DNA of 64,000 bases from Streptomyces triculaminicus (GCF_017349075.1 NZ_JAFMOF010000001.1:1240001-1304000), one strand, 5' to 3'. Shown: positions 34,605 to 42,027, numbered from the stretch's first letter. A program made the numbers and translations. The notes: generated by a model not told the origin, from the sequence alone.

Positions 34605-35429
34605 TCAGCCGGACAAAGCCGCGGGCCTTCCCGCGGCGACCGGGCGGGTCTCCTCCAGGTGCGCCCAGACGATCAGCCGGTGGCTGTGTCCCCACTCCGG
34701 ATCGCAGGTGGTGAGCGTCAGATAGCGGCCGGGCGACCGGTAGCCGGCGGCCGCCGGCACGGGGTCGAGCACGGCGGTGTCGCCGGGCAGGGTGCGGTAC
34801 GGGCGGGTGTCCACGCGGTACGTGAACCAGCTGGTGCCGTCGCCCAGCACCACGGCGTCGCCGGGCCGCAGCTCGTCGAGGTCCTTGAAGGGGTCGCCGT
34901 AGGTGCGGCGGTGGCCGGCGACCGCGAAGTTGCCCGTCTCCCCCAGGCGGGCGGTGCGTTCGTAGTGGCCCAGGCCCTTCTTGAGCAGCTCGGTGCCGGT
35001 GCCCTGGAGGACGGGCTTGACCCAGCCGGGGCCGAAGCGGGGGATGCGCATCACGGCGAAGGACGCGCCGGAGCGGTAGTCCGTACGGGGAGCGGGAACG
35101 GCCGGGCGTCGCGTTCCGCCGCCCGGTGACGGGGGGACGGCGGCGTCATCCGGCTGCTCGCCCGCGAGGGGCGGAGGGGCCGACGGGCCGGCGTCACCGG
35201 CGTCCGGGGCGGGTTCGGTGCCGGTGGCGGTGCCGGGCCCTGAGCCCGGCGCGGCGGGCGCGGCAGGTCCGGCCGCCCACCGCTGCTCGAGGCGGTCGAG
35301 TTCGTTGGCCATCGCGCCGTCCGCGCGGACCGAGGTCCAGTACAGGACGTACACCACGAAAAGGACGATCAACGTGCCGATGGTCAGGCACAGTTCGCTG
35401 AGCGTGCGGACGACGAGCCGTAACCCCAT
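34605..35429 (-). CDS. Class E sortase (third of three)
   Basis: 274-residue sortase with a membrane helix close to the N terminus (LCLTIGTLIVLFVVYVLYWT), then an unusually long Pro/Ala/Gly linker (about residues 50-110) before the catalytic barrel. Triad: VAGHRRTYGDPF (His), TLTTCDPEW (Cys), SHRLIVWAHL (Arg). It diverges from the other two sortases in linker and active-site surroundings, so it may have another substrate or attachment site. It lies 18 bases downstream of the DUF881 gene. Confidence 0.91.
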   Translation of the reverse strand: MGLRLVVRTLSELCLTIGTLIVLFVVYVLYWTSVRADGAMANELDRLEQRWAAGPAAPAAPGSGPGTATGTEPAPDAGDAGPSAPPPLAGEQPDDAAVPPSPGGGTRRPAVPAPRTDYRSGASFAVMRIPRFGPGWVKPVLQGTGTELLKKGLGHYERTARLGETGNFAVAGHRRTYGDPFKDLDELRPGDAVVLGDGTSWFTYRVDTRPYRTLPGDTAVLDPVPAAAGYRSPGRYLTLTTCDPEWGHSHRLIVWAHLEETRPVAAGRPAALSG

Positions 35430-35447
35430 CGCCGGCTCCCTCCCGGG

Positions 35448-36209
35448 TCACCCCACGGGCTTGGCGTAGTGGAGATCCACTGTGCCCGAGTATCCGGGCA
35501 GCGTCACCGCGTCGTGCTGGTCGACTTTCCAGCCGAGGCCGTAGGCGTTGACGTACTGGAGGTAGTTCTGGATCGCGGGGGACTGGTCGAGGGCCTTGCG
35601 CAGCATGCCGCGGTCACCGACGGCGGTGACCTTGTAGGGCGGTGAGTAGACGCGGCCCTGGAGGATGAGGGTGTTGCCGACGCAGCGGACGGCGCTGGTG
35701 GAGATCAGCCGCTGGTCCATGACCTGGATGCCCTTGGCGCCGCCCTTCCACAGGGCGTTGACGACGGCCTGGAGGTCCTGCTGATGGATGACCAGGTCGT
35801 TGGGCTGGGGCTGCGGGACGCCGGGGATCCTGGCGGTGGCGTTGGGCGGGGCGTCCATGAGGGTGACGGTCAGTCCGGGGCCGTCGAGCCTGCGGGTGCC
35901 GGCGGCGGTCTCCAGCGCGGTGAGCTTGCGGTCCTGCGCGGTGTTGCCGGTGTCGCGCCGGGCCAGGGCGTCGACCTGGGCCCGGGCGCCGGCGGCGCTG
36001 TCCTCGAGGTCGGCGTTCTTGCGGCTGCGCTCCTGGATGAGGTCGGACAGCCGCAGCATCGAGGCGTCGGTACGGATGTTGGTGCCCTGGGCGGTGTTGA
36101 AGCTCATCCAGAAGATGAGCCCGGCCAGCGCGAAGACGCCGCCGGTCAACAGTCGTACCGGACGGAACCGCCGGACGGGCGCACCGGTGGAGTCGGCAGA
36201 ATTGCTCAA
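35448..36209 (-). CDS. DUF881 family membrane protein
   Basis: 253 residues: a short cytoplasmic head, one membrane helix ([20 protein letters not shown]), a coiled-coil segment ([20 protein letters not shown]) and the DUF881 domain with [20 protein letters not shown] and [21 protein letters not shown]881 proteins are recurrent neighbours of CrgA and cell-division genes in actinobacteria, and resemble YlxW/YlxX of Bacillus. Role unknown. Divergent from crgA. Confidence 0.88.
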   Translation of the reverse strand: MSNSADSTGAPVRRFRPVRLLTGGVFALAGLIFWMSFNTAQGTNIRTDASMLRLSDLIQERSRKNADLEDSAAGARAQVDALARRDTGNTAQDRKLTALETAAGTRRLDGPGLTVTLMDAPPNATARIPGVPQPQPNDLVIHQQDLQAVVNALWKGGAKGIQVMDQRLISTSAVRCVGNTLILQGRVYSPPYKVTAVGDRGMLRKALDQSPAIQNYLQYVNAYGLGWKVDQHDAVTLPGYSGTVDLHYAKPVG

Positions 36210-36366
36210 CGTACCCTTATCCTCTCCGACGCCGCGGAAGCACTACGCTAACGGACGCCCGGGGGAAGGCGGCGTTCCCGTCGTTCCGGCCCCGGCGGAC
36301 AGGCCCGTTTCATCCCAGCGTTCATCCCAGCGCGGTCACGCAGCGCATCGACAGGAGAGTTCCCTC

Positions 36367-36624
36367 GTGCCGAAGTCACGGATCCGCAAGAAAGAAGACT
36401 TCACGCCCCCGCCGGCGAAGCAGCAGCAGAACCTCAAGCTGAGCACCGGGCGTGGCTGGGTGGCACCCCTGATGCTGGCGATGTTCCTGATCGGGCTGGC
36501 CTGGATCGTGGTCTTCTACGTGACGAGCGGCGACATGCCGATCCACGCCCTGCGCAACTGGAACATCGTGGTCGGCTTCGGCTTCATCGCCGCGGGATTC
36601 GTCGTCTCCACACAGTGGAAGTAG
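36367..36624 (+). CDS. crgA: Cell division inhibitor/regulator CrgA
   Basis: 85-residue protein with a basic head ([20 protein letters not shown]) and two membrane helices ([39 protein letters not shown]). CrgA controls Z-ring formation and sporulation septation in Streptomyces, and recruits division proteins in mycobacteria. The GTG at 36367 is chosen from the conserved start; it stands after a GGAGAG site. Single-gene unit. Confidence 0.96.
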   Translation: MPKSRIRKKEDFTPPPAKQQQNLKLSTGRGWVAPLMLAMFLIGLAWIVVFYVTSGDMPIHALRNWNIVVGFGFIAAGFVVSTQWK

Positions 36625-36708
36625 GGCACGTCCCGAGCGAGGCGGCGGGCGCCCGGACCATGGCCGGGCGCCGCACCCGTAAAACCCTGCCCTGAGCTTG
36701 CCGTGGAG

Positions 36709-36917
36709 TTATCCACACCCTCGTCCACAGTGGGGAAAAACTCAGACTGTCTGTGGATAACTTCCCCGAAGTTGACGCCGGTGTGACTGATCGCGAGCAC
36801 TGCGTATCGATGGCGGCCCCGGCATCTCGGGACAGAAACCCAGCTCAGGGGCGTGACGGCCGCCACGAACACATGTTCCCCACGTCGTGCACAAGATTCC
36901 CCACTCGTTGTGGACAA
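36709..36917. promoter_or_regulatory. Cluster of DnaA boxes in the crgA-rhomboid gap
   Basis: Within the 366-bp gene-free stretch 36625-36990: TTATCCACA (36709-36717, perfect), TCGTCCACA (36721-36729), TGTGGATAA (36752-36760, perfect, opposite strand) and TGTGGACAA (36909-36917, perfect). Three perfect boxes in 210 bp is more than chance. The rest of the gap shows no gene. It may bind DnaA away from oriC. Confidence 0.65.
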
Positions 36918-36990
36918 CCTGTGCGTCCACCGGTGTGGGTGAGGGGCGGCGGGGCCCGGAAACGGGCCCGTTCAGCGGGTCGCGGGCCCC

Positions 36991-37854
36991 TCAGGGCGTC
37001 AGTTGCAGCGTCCGTACGCCCACCACGACGATGATCGCCAGCAGCGCCGCCGCGCAGGTGAGGCGCTGGACGAGCACCCGCTTCTCGCGGGGCGCGTGCA
37101 CCATCCCGTACGCCACCAGTGTGCCCACCACCAGGCCGCCGACGTGGGCCTCCCAGGCGATGTTGCTCCAGGTGAACGTGAAGATCAGGTTGAGCACCAG
37201 CAGGATGATGACCGGGCGCATGTCGTAGTTCAGCCGGCGCAGCAGCACGGCCGTGGCGCCCAGCAGCCCGAAGATCGCACCGGAGGCGCCCAGGGAGGGC
37301 TGGTTCTCGGGGGCGACCAGATAGGTCAGCGCGCTGCCGCCGAGGCCTGAGAGCAGATAGAGCGCCAGGAAGCGGGCGCGGCCGAGGGCCATCTCGAGCG
37401 GAGGCCCGAGCCACCACAGCGAGAGCATGTTGAAGGCGATGTGCATCGGCGTCTGGTGCAGGAAGGTCGCCGTCAGCAGGCGGTACCACTGCCCTTCGGC
37501 GACGCCCTCCAGCGGGCCGCCCTCCGTCAGCGCCGCCCGCCCGAACAGCTCGAGGCTGTCGAGCAGGATGCCGTCCGTGACCATCACGGCGATCCACACG
37601 GCGACGTTGATCCCCAGGAGGACCTTGGTCACCAGGCGCGGGTCGTCCACATGGGCGCCGCCCGCGACCGTGCGCGGGGCGTTGGCGCGGGGGGCGTGAC
37701 CCGTACCGGAACCGCTGCTCACACACTCCGGGCACTGGAAGCCGACCGAGGCGCTGACCATGCACTCGGGGCAGATCGGACGTTCGCAGCGGGTGCAGCG
37801 AATGCCCGTCTCCCGGTCCGGGTGCCGGTAGCAGCGGACGGCCTGGTCGCTCAT
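36991..37854 (-). CDS. Rhomboid-family intramembrane serine protease
   Basis: 287 residues. An N-terminal zinc-binding B-box-like segment has paired Cys/His (CYRHPDRETGIRCTRCERPI, CPECMVS, CPECVSS). Six or more membrane helices follow, with the catalytic serine in GASGAIFGLLGA and histidine in AHVGGLVVGTLVAYG; the HIAFNMLSLWWLG helix is typical. It cleaves membrane-embedded substrates; none is known here. The ATG at 37854 has a GGGGAGAGC site. It lies downstream of the cyclophilin gene, beyond a hairpin. Confidence 0.93.
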   Translation of the reverse strand: MSDQAVRCYRHPDRETGIRCTRCERPICPECMVSASVGFQCPECVSSGSGTGHAPRANAPRTVAGGAHVDDPRLVTKVLLGINVAVWIAVMVTDGILLDSLELFGRAALTEGGPLEGVAEGQWYRLLTATFLHQTPMHIAFNMLSLWWLGPPLEMALGRARFLALYLLSGLGGSALTYLVAPENQPSLGASGAIFGLLGATAVLLRRLNYDMRPVIILLVLNLIFTFTWSNIAWEAHVGGLVVGTLVAYGMVHAPREKRVLVQRLTCAAALLAIIVVVGVRTLQLTP

Positions 37855-37920
37855 GCTCTCCCCTTGCCCCTGTCGCGGGCCGGTCGGCCCTGGGCCGGTG
37901 TGCCCTGTCCGCACCGCGCG

Positions 37921-37950
37921 GCCCCGCCCGGTCATACGCACGGGCGGGGC
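37921..37950 (-). terminator. Hairpin between cyclophilin and rhomboid genes
   Basis: Perfect 10-bp stem GCCCCGCCCG / CGGGCGGGGC with a 10-nt loop, 34 bases past the cyclophilin stop. There is no T run, as is usual for high-GC terminators; it could also act as an attenuator for the rhomboid gene. Confidence 0.65.
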
Positions 37951-37983
37951 GGCAGGTTCCCGTGGGACCGTACGGCCCGGGGG

Positions 37984-38511
37984 TCAGCGCGTCTCGACGA
38001 CGACCGACTCGATGACGACGCCGTTGACCGGGCGGTCGGTGCGCGGGTTGGTCTGCGTGGTCGCGATGGCGTCCACGACCTTCTTCGAGGCGTCGCTGAC
38101 GACCTCGCCGAAGATGGTGTGCTTGCCCGTCAGCCACGCGGTGGGCGAGACGGTGATGAAGAACTGCGAGCCGTTGGTGCCCGGGCCGGCGTTGGCCATG
38201 GCGAGCAGGTAGGGCTTGGTGAAGGCGAGGTCGGGGTGGAACTCGTCCTTGAACTTGTAGCCGGGGCCGCCCGTGCCGTTGCCCAGCGGGTCACCGCCCT
38301 GGATCATGAAGCCCTCGATGACGCGGTGGAAGACCGTGCCGTCGTACAGCTTGTCCGTGGTCTTCTCCCCGGTCTCGGGGTTCACCCACTCGCGCCTGCC
38401 CTCCGCGAGCTCGACGAAGTTCGCGACCGTCTTGGGTGCGTGATTCGGGAGAAGCCGGATCTCGATGTCGCCCTGGTTGGTCTTCAGGGTGGCGTAGAGC
38501 TGCTCAGCCAC
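37984..38511 (-). CDS. Peptidyl-prolyl cis-trans isomerase, cyclophilin type
   Basis: 175-residue cyclophilin that speeds proline isomerisation in folding proteins. Conserved active-site stretches are GTVFHRVIEGFMIQGGDPLG (Arg, Phe, Met, Gln), AMANAGPGTNGSQFFITVSP and GKHTIFGEVV. There is no signal peptide, so it is cytoplasmic. The GTG start at 38511 is preceded by GGTAGATC, a moderate site. The equivalent gene is a stable neighbour of crgA and the rhomboid in Streptomyces. Confidence 0.95.
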   Translation of the reverse strand: MAEQLYATLKTNQGDIEIRLLPNHAPKTVANFVELAEGRREWVNPETGEKTTDKLYDGTVFHRVIEGFMIQGGDPLGNGTGGPGYKFKDEFHPDLAFTKPYLLAMANAGPGTNGSQFFITVSPTAWLTGKHTIFGEVVSDASKKVVDAIATTQTNPRTDRPVNGVVIESVVVETR

Positions 38512-38737
38512 GATCTACCTTCCATAGTCTTCGCTGACGACTGACGATCCTCGCACGGCGCCTTCGCGGCGAGTAACCACCAAAGCCCCGCGCGCGGCGG
38601 CGAAGCATGGCATTGTCGACCGAAGCCCCCCTTTGACCCGGATGCCCGCTCGCACATGCCGCACCGCCCATCGGCAGGCATGATTTTTCAATGGGTGGAA
38701 AGGCGACAAACCATACGCCACCGAGGAGGAGGTACTC

Positions 38738-39385
38738 GTGACCCGCAAGGACAGCGTGCGCGCCGCGACCAACACTGCCAAGGACAGCGTGCGCCACGCC
38801 GCGGAAGTGGTGGCGCCCTACGCCGGCACCGCGAAGGACACGGCCGTGCACTACGCGCATGAGGCCCGCACCCGGCTCGCTCCCAAGGTGGCCGAGGCGG
38901 CGCACCAGGCCCGTTCGCAGTACGACGCACACCTCCATCCCCGCCTCGAACACGCCCGGGAAGCGCTGCCACCCAGGATCGACCACGCCGCCGTGCGGGC
39001 CCGCGCCGTCGCCGAGCCGATGCGGGACGAGGCACTCTCCCGGGGCACGGCCGCGCTCGCCGCACTGCGCGGGGAGGTGTCGGCGGAGGACGTGCGCAAG
39101 CTCGGCAAGCGCCGGTGCCGCCGCGGCCGGGCGGGGCGGGCGGCCAAGCGCCTGGTGGTGCTGGGCGTCCTCGTCGGCGCAGCCGTCGCCGTGTGGAAGT
39201 GGTGGGACAAGCAGGCCAACCCCGACTGGCTGGTCGAGCCCCCGGAGGCCACCGAGCCCGGCGAACGGTCCTCGCTGACCTCCGTCGACGGCAGCTCCGC
39301 CGGCCTCGACCCGGAGGTCCAGGCCAAGCAGGACCGGGCGGACACGGAGGCGTCGTCCCCGGACGACAACGGCCCGCCGCGCTGA
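38738..39385 (+). CDS. DUF5324 family protein
   Basis: 215 residues. The N-terminal half has helical repeats rich in Ala, Lys, Arg and His (TRKDSVRAATNTAKDSVRHA, YAGTAKDTAVHYAHEARTRL, AHQARSQYDAHLHPRLEHAR). One membrane helix (LVVLGVLVGAAVAVWKWW) and an acidic Glu/Asp/Ser tail follow. The 11- to 15-residue periodicity resembles LEA or apolipoprotein-like amphipathic helices. Function unknown. GTG start with a strong GAGGAGG site. Confidence 0.85.
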   Translation: MTRKDSVRAATNTAKDSVRHAAEVVAPYAGTAKDTAVHYAHEARTRLAPKVAEAAHQARSQYDAHLHPRLEHAREALPPRIDHAAVRARAVAEPMRDEALSRGTAALAALRGEVSAEDVRKLGKRRCRRGRAGRAAKRLVVLGVLVGAAVAVWKWWDKQANPDWLVEPPEATEPGERSSLTSVDGSSAGLDPEVQAKQDRADTEASSPDDNGPPR

Positions 39386-39415
39386 CCGGCACGGAGGCGG
39401 GCGGACGACCGGGAG

Positions 39416-39448
39416 CGGGCCCGGAGACCCACGGGGTTTCCGGGCCCG
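39416..39448 (+). terminator. Terminator after the DUF5324 gene
   Basis: CGGGCCCGGAGACCC pairs with GGGTTTCCGGGCCCG (one G-T pair) around a 3-nt loop, 30 bases past the stop codon. Confidence 0.8.
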
Positions 39449-39456
39449 TCGTCGTT

Positions 39457-39494
39457 CCTCGAGGTTTCCGTCGACCCTCGAGGTTTCCGTCGAC
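39457..39494. repeat. Perfect tandem duplication, 2 x 19 bp
   Basis: CCTCGAGGTTTCCGTCGAC occurs twice in succession (39457-39475, 39476-39494) in the gap before the epsilon-like gene. Each copy contains the palindrome CCTCGAGG. Confidence 0.9.
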
Positions 39495-39601
39495 CGCGCG
39501 GCCGTCACTCGTCCGGAGGTACCCGGCTTCCCGTCCGCCGGTGATCGAGCGCACGGTGGAAGGCGTCCCCAGCGACCCGGTACGGCAGTAAGGCCCCGCT
39601 C

Positions 39602-39838
39602 ATGAACGACGACCTGTCCGGCGCCCTCGACCCCACCACGGTTCGGGTGACGCGCGGCCGCCCCGACCCCGACGAGCTCGCCGCGCTGGTCATCGGCCTC
39701 GCCCTGTGCTCGGGCGAGCCGGAGGACGACTCGCCGGCGGGCGGCGCGGCGCTGCCCACGCCCCATTGGACGACGCTCGCCGCGTTCCGGCCACCGGCCT
39801 GCTGGACGAGCCCCCGGCTGCGGAACACCGTTTTCTGA
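39602..39838 (+). CDS. Acyl-CoA carboxylase epsilon subunit-like small protein
   Basis: 78 residues. The stretch VRVTRGRPDPDELAALVIGL matches the usual start of epsilon subunits of actinobacterial acyl-CoA carboxylases, which hold alpha and beta subunits together. The C-terminal part (LPTPHWTTLAAFRPPACWTS) also has the tryptophan-containing tail seen in the family. No carboxylase alpha or beta gene lies in this window, so it is an orphan. The ATG has a weak GGCCCCGC upstream, which leaves expression uncertain. Confidence 0.6.
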   Translation: MNDDLSGALDPTTVRVTRGRPDPDELAALVIGLALCSGEPEDDSPAGGAALPTPHWTTLAAFRPPACWTSPRLRNTVF

Positions 39839-39906
39839 CCCACGGATCACATGGATCCCAGCGGTCGCAGCCGTTGCGCAAGAGTTCGCGCCGGCGCCCT
39901 ACAGCA

Positions 39907-39946
39907 AAACCCCCCGACCCGCATGTGCGCAGGTCAGGGGGTTTTT
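39907..39946. terminator. Bidirectional terminator, tRNA-Ala / epsilon-like gene
   Basis: AAAACCCCCCGACC pairs with GGTCAGGGGGTTTTT around a GCATGTGC-containing loop. T runs are present on both strands. It sits five bases from the tRNA-Ala 3' end. Confidence 0.88.
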
Positions 39947-39950
39947 CTTG

Positions 39951-40023
39951 TGGAGCCTAGGGGAGTCGAACCCCTGACATCTGCCATGCAAAGACAGCGC
40001 TCTACCAACTGAGCTAAGGCCCC
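39951..40023 (-). tRNA. tRNA-Ala (anticodon TGC)
   Basis: 73-nt cloverleaf. The acceptor pairs GGGGCCT with AGGCTCC and the D arm is AGCTCAGTTGGTAGAGC. The anticodon stem CTGTC/GGCAG encloses TTTGCAT, giving anticodon TGC. The T arm is AGGGGTTCGACTCCCCT. The discriminator is A and CCA is not encoded. The GGGGC acceptor start is the usual Ala identity context with a G-T pair. Confidence 0.97.
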
Positions 40024-40140
40024 GTCGGGGACCAGACTACCCGGTGCCTGGAGTGTTTCCCGACCGGGTATCGCCGCGACCCACCACTCTCCGTAGGATG
40101 CACCGCAAGATTCGCTGCAGCGAAGCGAAGGGGAGAGCGA

Positions 40141-40686
40141 ATGGACGCAGCACAGCAGGAAGCCACCGCCCGCGCACGGGAGCTGCAGCGCAGCTGGTAC
40201 GGGGAGCCTCTGGGGGCGCTCTTCCGTCGCCTCATCGACGATCTCGGCCTCAACCAGGCCCGGCTCGCGTCCGTCCTGGGCCTGTCGGCGCCCATGCTGT
40301 CCCAGCTGATGAGTGGTCAGCGAGCCAAGATCGGCAACCCCGCCGTCGTCCAGCGGGTCCAGGCCCTGCAGGAGCTCTCCAGCCAGGTCGCCGACGGCAG
40401 CGTGAGCGCCGCCGAGGCCGCCGAGCGGATGGAGGAGGTCAAGAAGAGCTCGGGCGGCTCCGTCCTCAACTCCACGCAGACCACCGCCAGCAGCGGGGCG
40501 CCGACCGTGCGCCGGGTCGTGCGCGAGATCCAGTCGCTGCTGCGGTCGGTGGCGGGCGCGGGGGACATCATCGACGCCGCCGGCACGCTCGCCCCCACCC
40601 ATCCCGAACTGGCCGAGTTCCTCCGGGTGTACGGAGCCGGACGGACGGCCGAGGCCGTCGCGCACTACGAGGCGCATCAGAGCTGA
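40141..40686 (+). CDS. Helix-turn-helix DNA-binding protein
   Basis: 181 residues. The N-terminal XRE-like HTH is visible in FRRLIDDLGLNQARLASVLG, then LSAPMLSQLMSGQRAKIGNP. A Ser/Thr-rich linker and a helical C-terminal part (VVREIQSLLRSVAGAGDIID, AEFLRVYGAGRTAEAVAHY) follow. Targets are unknown. It precedes the Ser/Thr kinase gene by 50 bases on the same strand, and the HTH-kinase pairing next to tRNA-Ala is characteristic of this Streptomyces locus. The kinase could phosphorylate it (inference). Confidence 0.87.
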   Translation: MDAAQQEATARARELQRSWYGEPLGALFRRLIDDLGLNQARLASVLGLSAPMLSQLMSGQRAKIGNPAVVQRVQALQELSSQVADGSVSAAEAAERMEEVKKSSGGSVLNSTQTTASSGAPTVRRVVREIQSLLRSVAGAGDIIDAAGTLAPTHPELAEFLRVYGAGRTAEAVAHYEAHQS

Positions 40687-40736
40687 CCGTGCCGGGGCGG
40701 GACCGGTGCCGGGGAAGCGGGGGCGACGCGTCGGAC

Positions 40737-41810
40737 ATGGGTGAGGTCTTCGCTGGGCGGTACGAGCTGGTGGACCCGATCGGGCGGGGCGGGGTGGGAG
40801 CCGTCTGGCGGGCCTGGGACCAGCGACGGCGGCGCTATGTGGCGGCGAAGGTGCTGCAGCAGAGCGACGCCCACACGCTGCTGAGGTTCGTCCGCGAACA
40901 GGCGCTGCGCATCGACCACCCGCATGTGCTGGCACCGATGAGCTGGGCGGCGGACGACGACAAGGTGCTGTTCACCATGGAGATGGTGGGCGGCGGTTCG
41001 CTCGCCCATCTCATCGGCGACTATGGGCCGTTACCGCCGCATTTCGTGTGTGTTCTCCTGGATCAGCTGCTGTCCGGGCTCACGGCGGTGCACGCGGAAG
41101 GCGTGGTGCACCGGGACATCAAGCCCGCCAATCTCCTTTTGGAGGCGACCGGTACGGGCCGGCCGCATTTACGGCTCTCCGATTTCGGGATCGCCATGCG
41201 CAAGGGCGAGCCACGGCTGACCGACACCAACTTTGTGATGGGTACGCCCGGTTACTTCGCGCCGGAGCAAATGCTGGGCGAGGAGCCCGACTTCCCCGCG
41301 GATCTCTTCGCCGTCGGCCTGGTGGCGCTCTATCTGCTCACCGGCCGGAAACCGGACGCCGAGGCACTGGTGGAGCGCTTTCAGGAACAAGGGATGCCGA
41401 ATGCCCCCGAGGAGGTGCCCGCGCCCCTGTGGGAGGTGATCTCGAGCCTGCTGCACCCGGATCCGTACGCCCGCTTCCGTACGGCCGCCGGGGCGAGGAA
41501 GGCCCTCGCGGCGGCCGTCGAGCTGCTGGGCGAACGGCCCGCCGACGAGGAAGAGATCGAGGTCTTCGACCAGCTGGGCCCGCTGCCCCCGGGATTCGGC
41601 CCGGAGGGGCCGGAGCGCCACCCGATGCCGCCGCCCGGCCCTCCCCAGGTCCCGCCGCGCCCGAACTACCCGCCCACACGCCCCTACACGGCCCCACAGC
41701 CCGTCCCCGGGCCGTGCCGCCACCCTCGGCCCGCCAGGCCCCGGCGGCGCCCGTACGGGCCGCGCGCGGGCACTCGGGGCCGCCGGCGAAGGTGGCCGTC
41801 CCCGTGCTGA
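40737..41810 (+). CDS. Ser/Thr protein kinase, C terminus altered by apparent frame break
   Basis: Hanks-type kinase; domain about 8-270 with P-loop GRGGVGAVWRAWD, lysine K38 in AAKVL, catalytic HRDIKPANLLL (D127), DFG (149-151) and activation segment FVMGTPGYFAPEQML. A Pro-rich linker follows. As recorded the protein ends in an Arg-rich tail (RPARPRRRPYGPRAGTRGRR) at 41810. The frame one base back continues to a membrane helix and stop at 41863, so the natural product is probably membrane-anchored. Codons 99 and 145 are TTA, predicting bldA dependence. GTG 40689 is an alternative in-frame start two bases after the HTH gene stop. Confidence 0.85.
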   Translation: MGEVFAGRYELVDPIGRGGVGAVWRAWDQRRRRYVAAKVLQQSDAHTLLRFVREQALRIDHPHVLAPMSWAADDDKVLFTMEMVGGGSLAHLIGDYGPLPPHFVCVLLDQLLSGLTAVHAEGVVHRDIKPANLLLEATGTGRPHLRLSDFGIAMRKGEPRLTDTNFVMGTPGYFAPEQMLGEEPDFPADLFAVGLVALYLLTGRKPDAEALVERFQEQGMPNAPEEVPAPLWEVISSLLHPDPYARFRTAAGARKALAAAVELLGERPADEEEIEVFDQLGPLPPGFGPEGPERHPMPPPGPPQVPPRPNYPPTRPYTAPQPVPGPCRHPRPARPRRRPYGPRAGTRGRRRRWPSPC

Positions 41811-41863
41811 TCGTGGCGCTGCTCTGCATCGCCGTGGGGGTGTGGGCGCTCAGGGCGGGCTGA
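41709..41863 (+). pseudogene. Out-of-frame C-terminal membrane tail of the kinase
   Basis: From the GGG at 41709-41711, the second frame encodes AVPPPSARQAPAAPVRAARG, then a single hydrophobic helix VAVPVLIVALLCIAVGVWAL and a TGA at 41861. Third positions are G/C-biased in this frame, not in the recorded one. Adding one G to the run would restore a kinase of about 375 residues with a C-terminal anchor. Confidence 0.7.
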
Positions 41864-41889
41864 ACCGCCAGGGCGGGACATTCTTCACT

Positions 41890-41912
41890 TTCGCAATCAT
41901 TTTATTTGCGAA
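41890..41912. promoter_or_regulatory. AT-rich inverted repeat TTCGCAA-N9-TTGCGAA
   Basis: Perfect 7-bp arms around a 9-bp AT-rich centre, 27 bases past the kinase-tail stop in an island (about 41880-41930) whose AT content stands out sharply. It could be a protein-binding site or a remnant; it is not a convincing terminator. Confidence 0.4.
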
Positions 41913-41993
41913 CGCAACAAAATCGTTCCGTCCCTTGGGCCGCCCGGCCGCGGCGCCTCCGGCCGGTGGCGGCCGGCACCGGCGAAAACGAGA

Positions 41994-42027
41994 CAGGGCC
42001 CCGACCGCCGAAGCGGTCAGGGCCCTG
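41994..42027 (-). terminator. Terminator of the DLW-39 gene
   Basis: 15-bp stem CAGGGCCCCGACCGC with GCGGTCAGGGCCCTG (one mismatch or wobble) closed, on the minus strand, by a TTCG tetraloop. It lies 18 bases past the DLW-39 stop. Confidence 0.85.

Noticed and set aside
39457..39494. Short tandem repeats as a CRISPR array
   Set aside because: Only two copies, no spacers between them, and no cas genes anywhere in the window.
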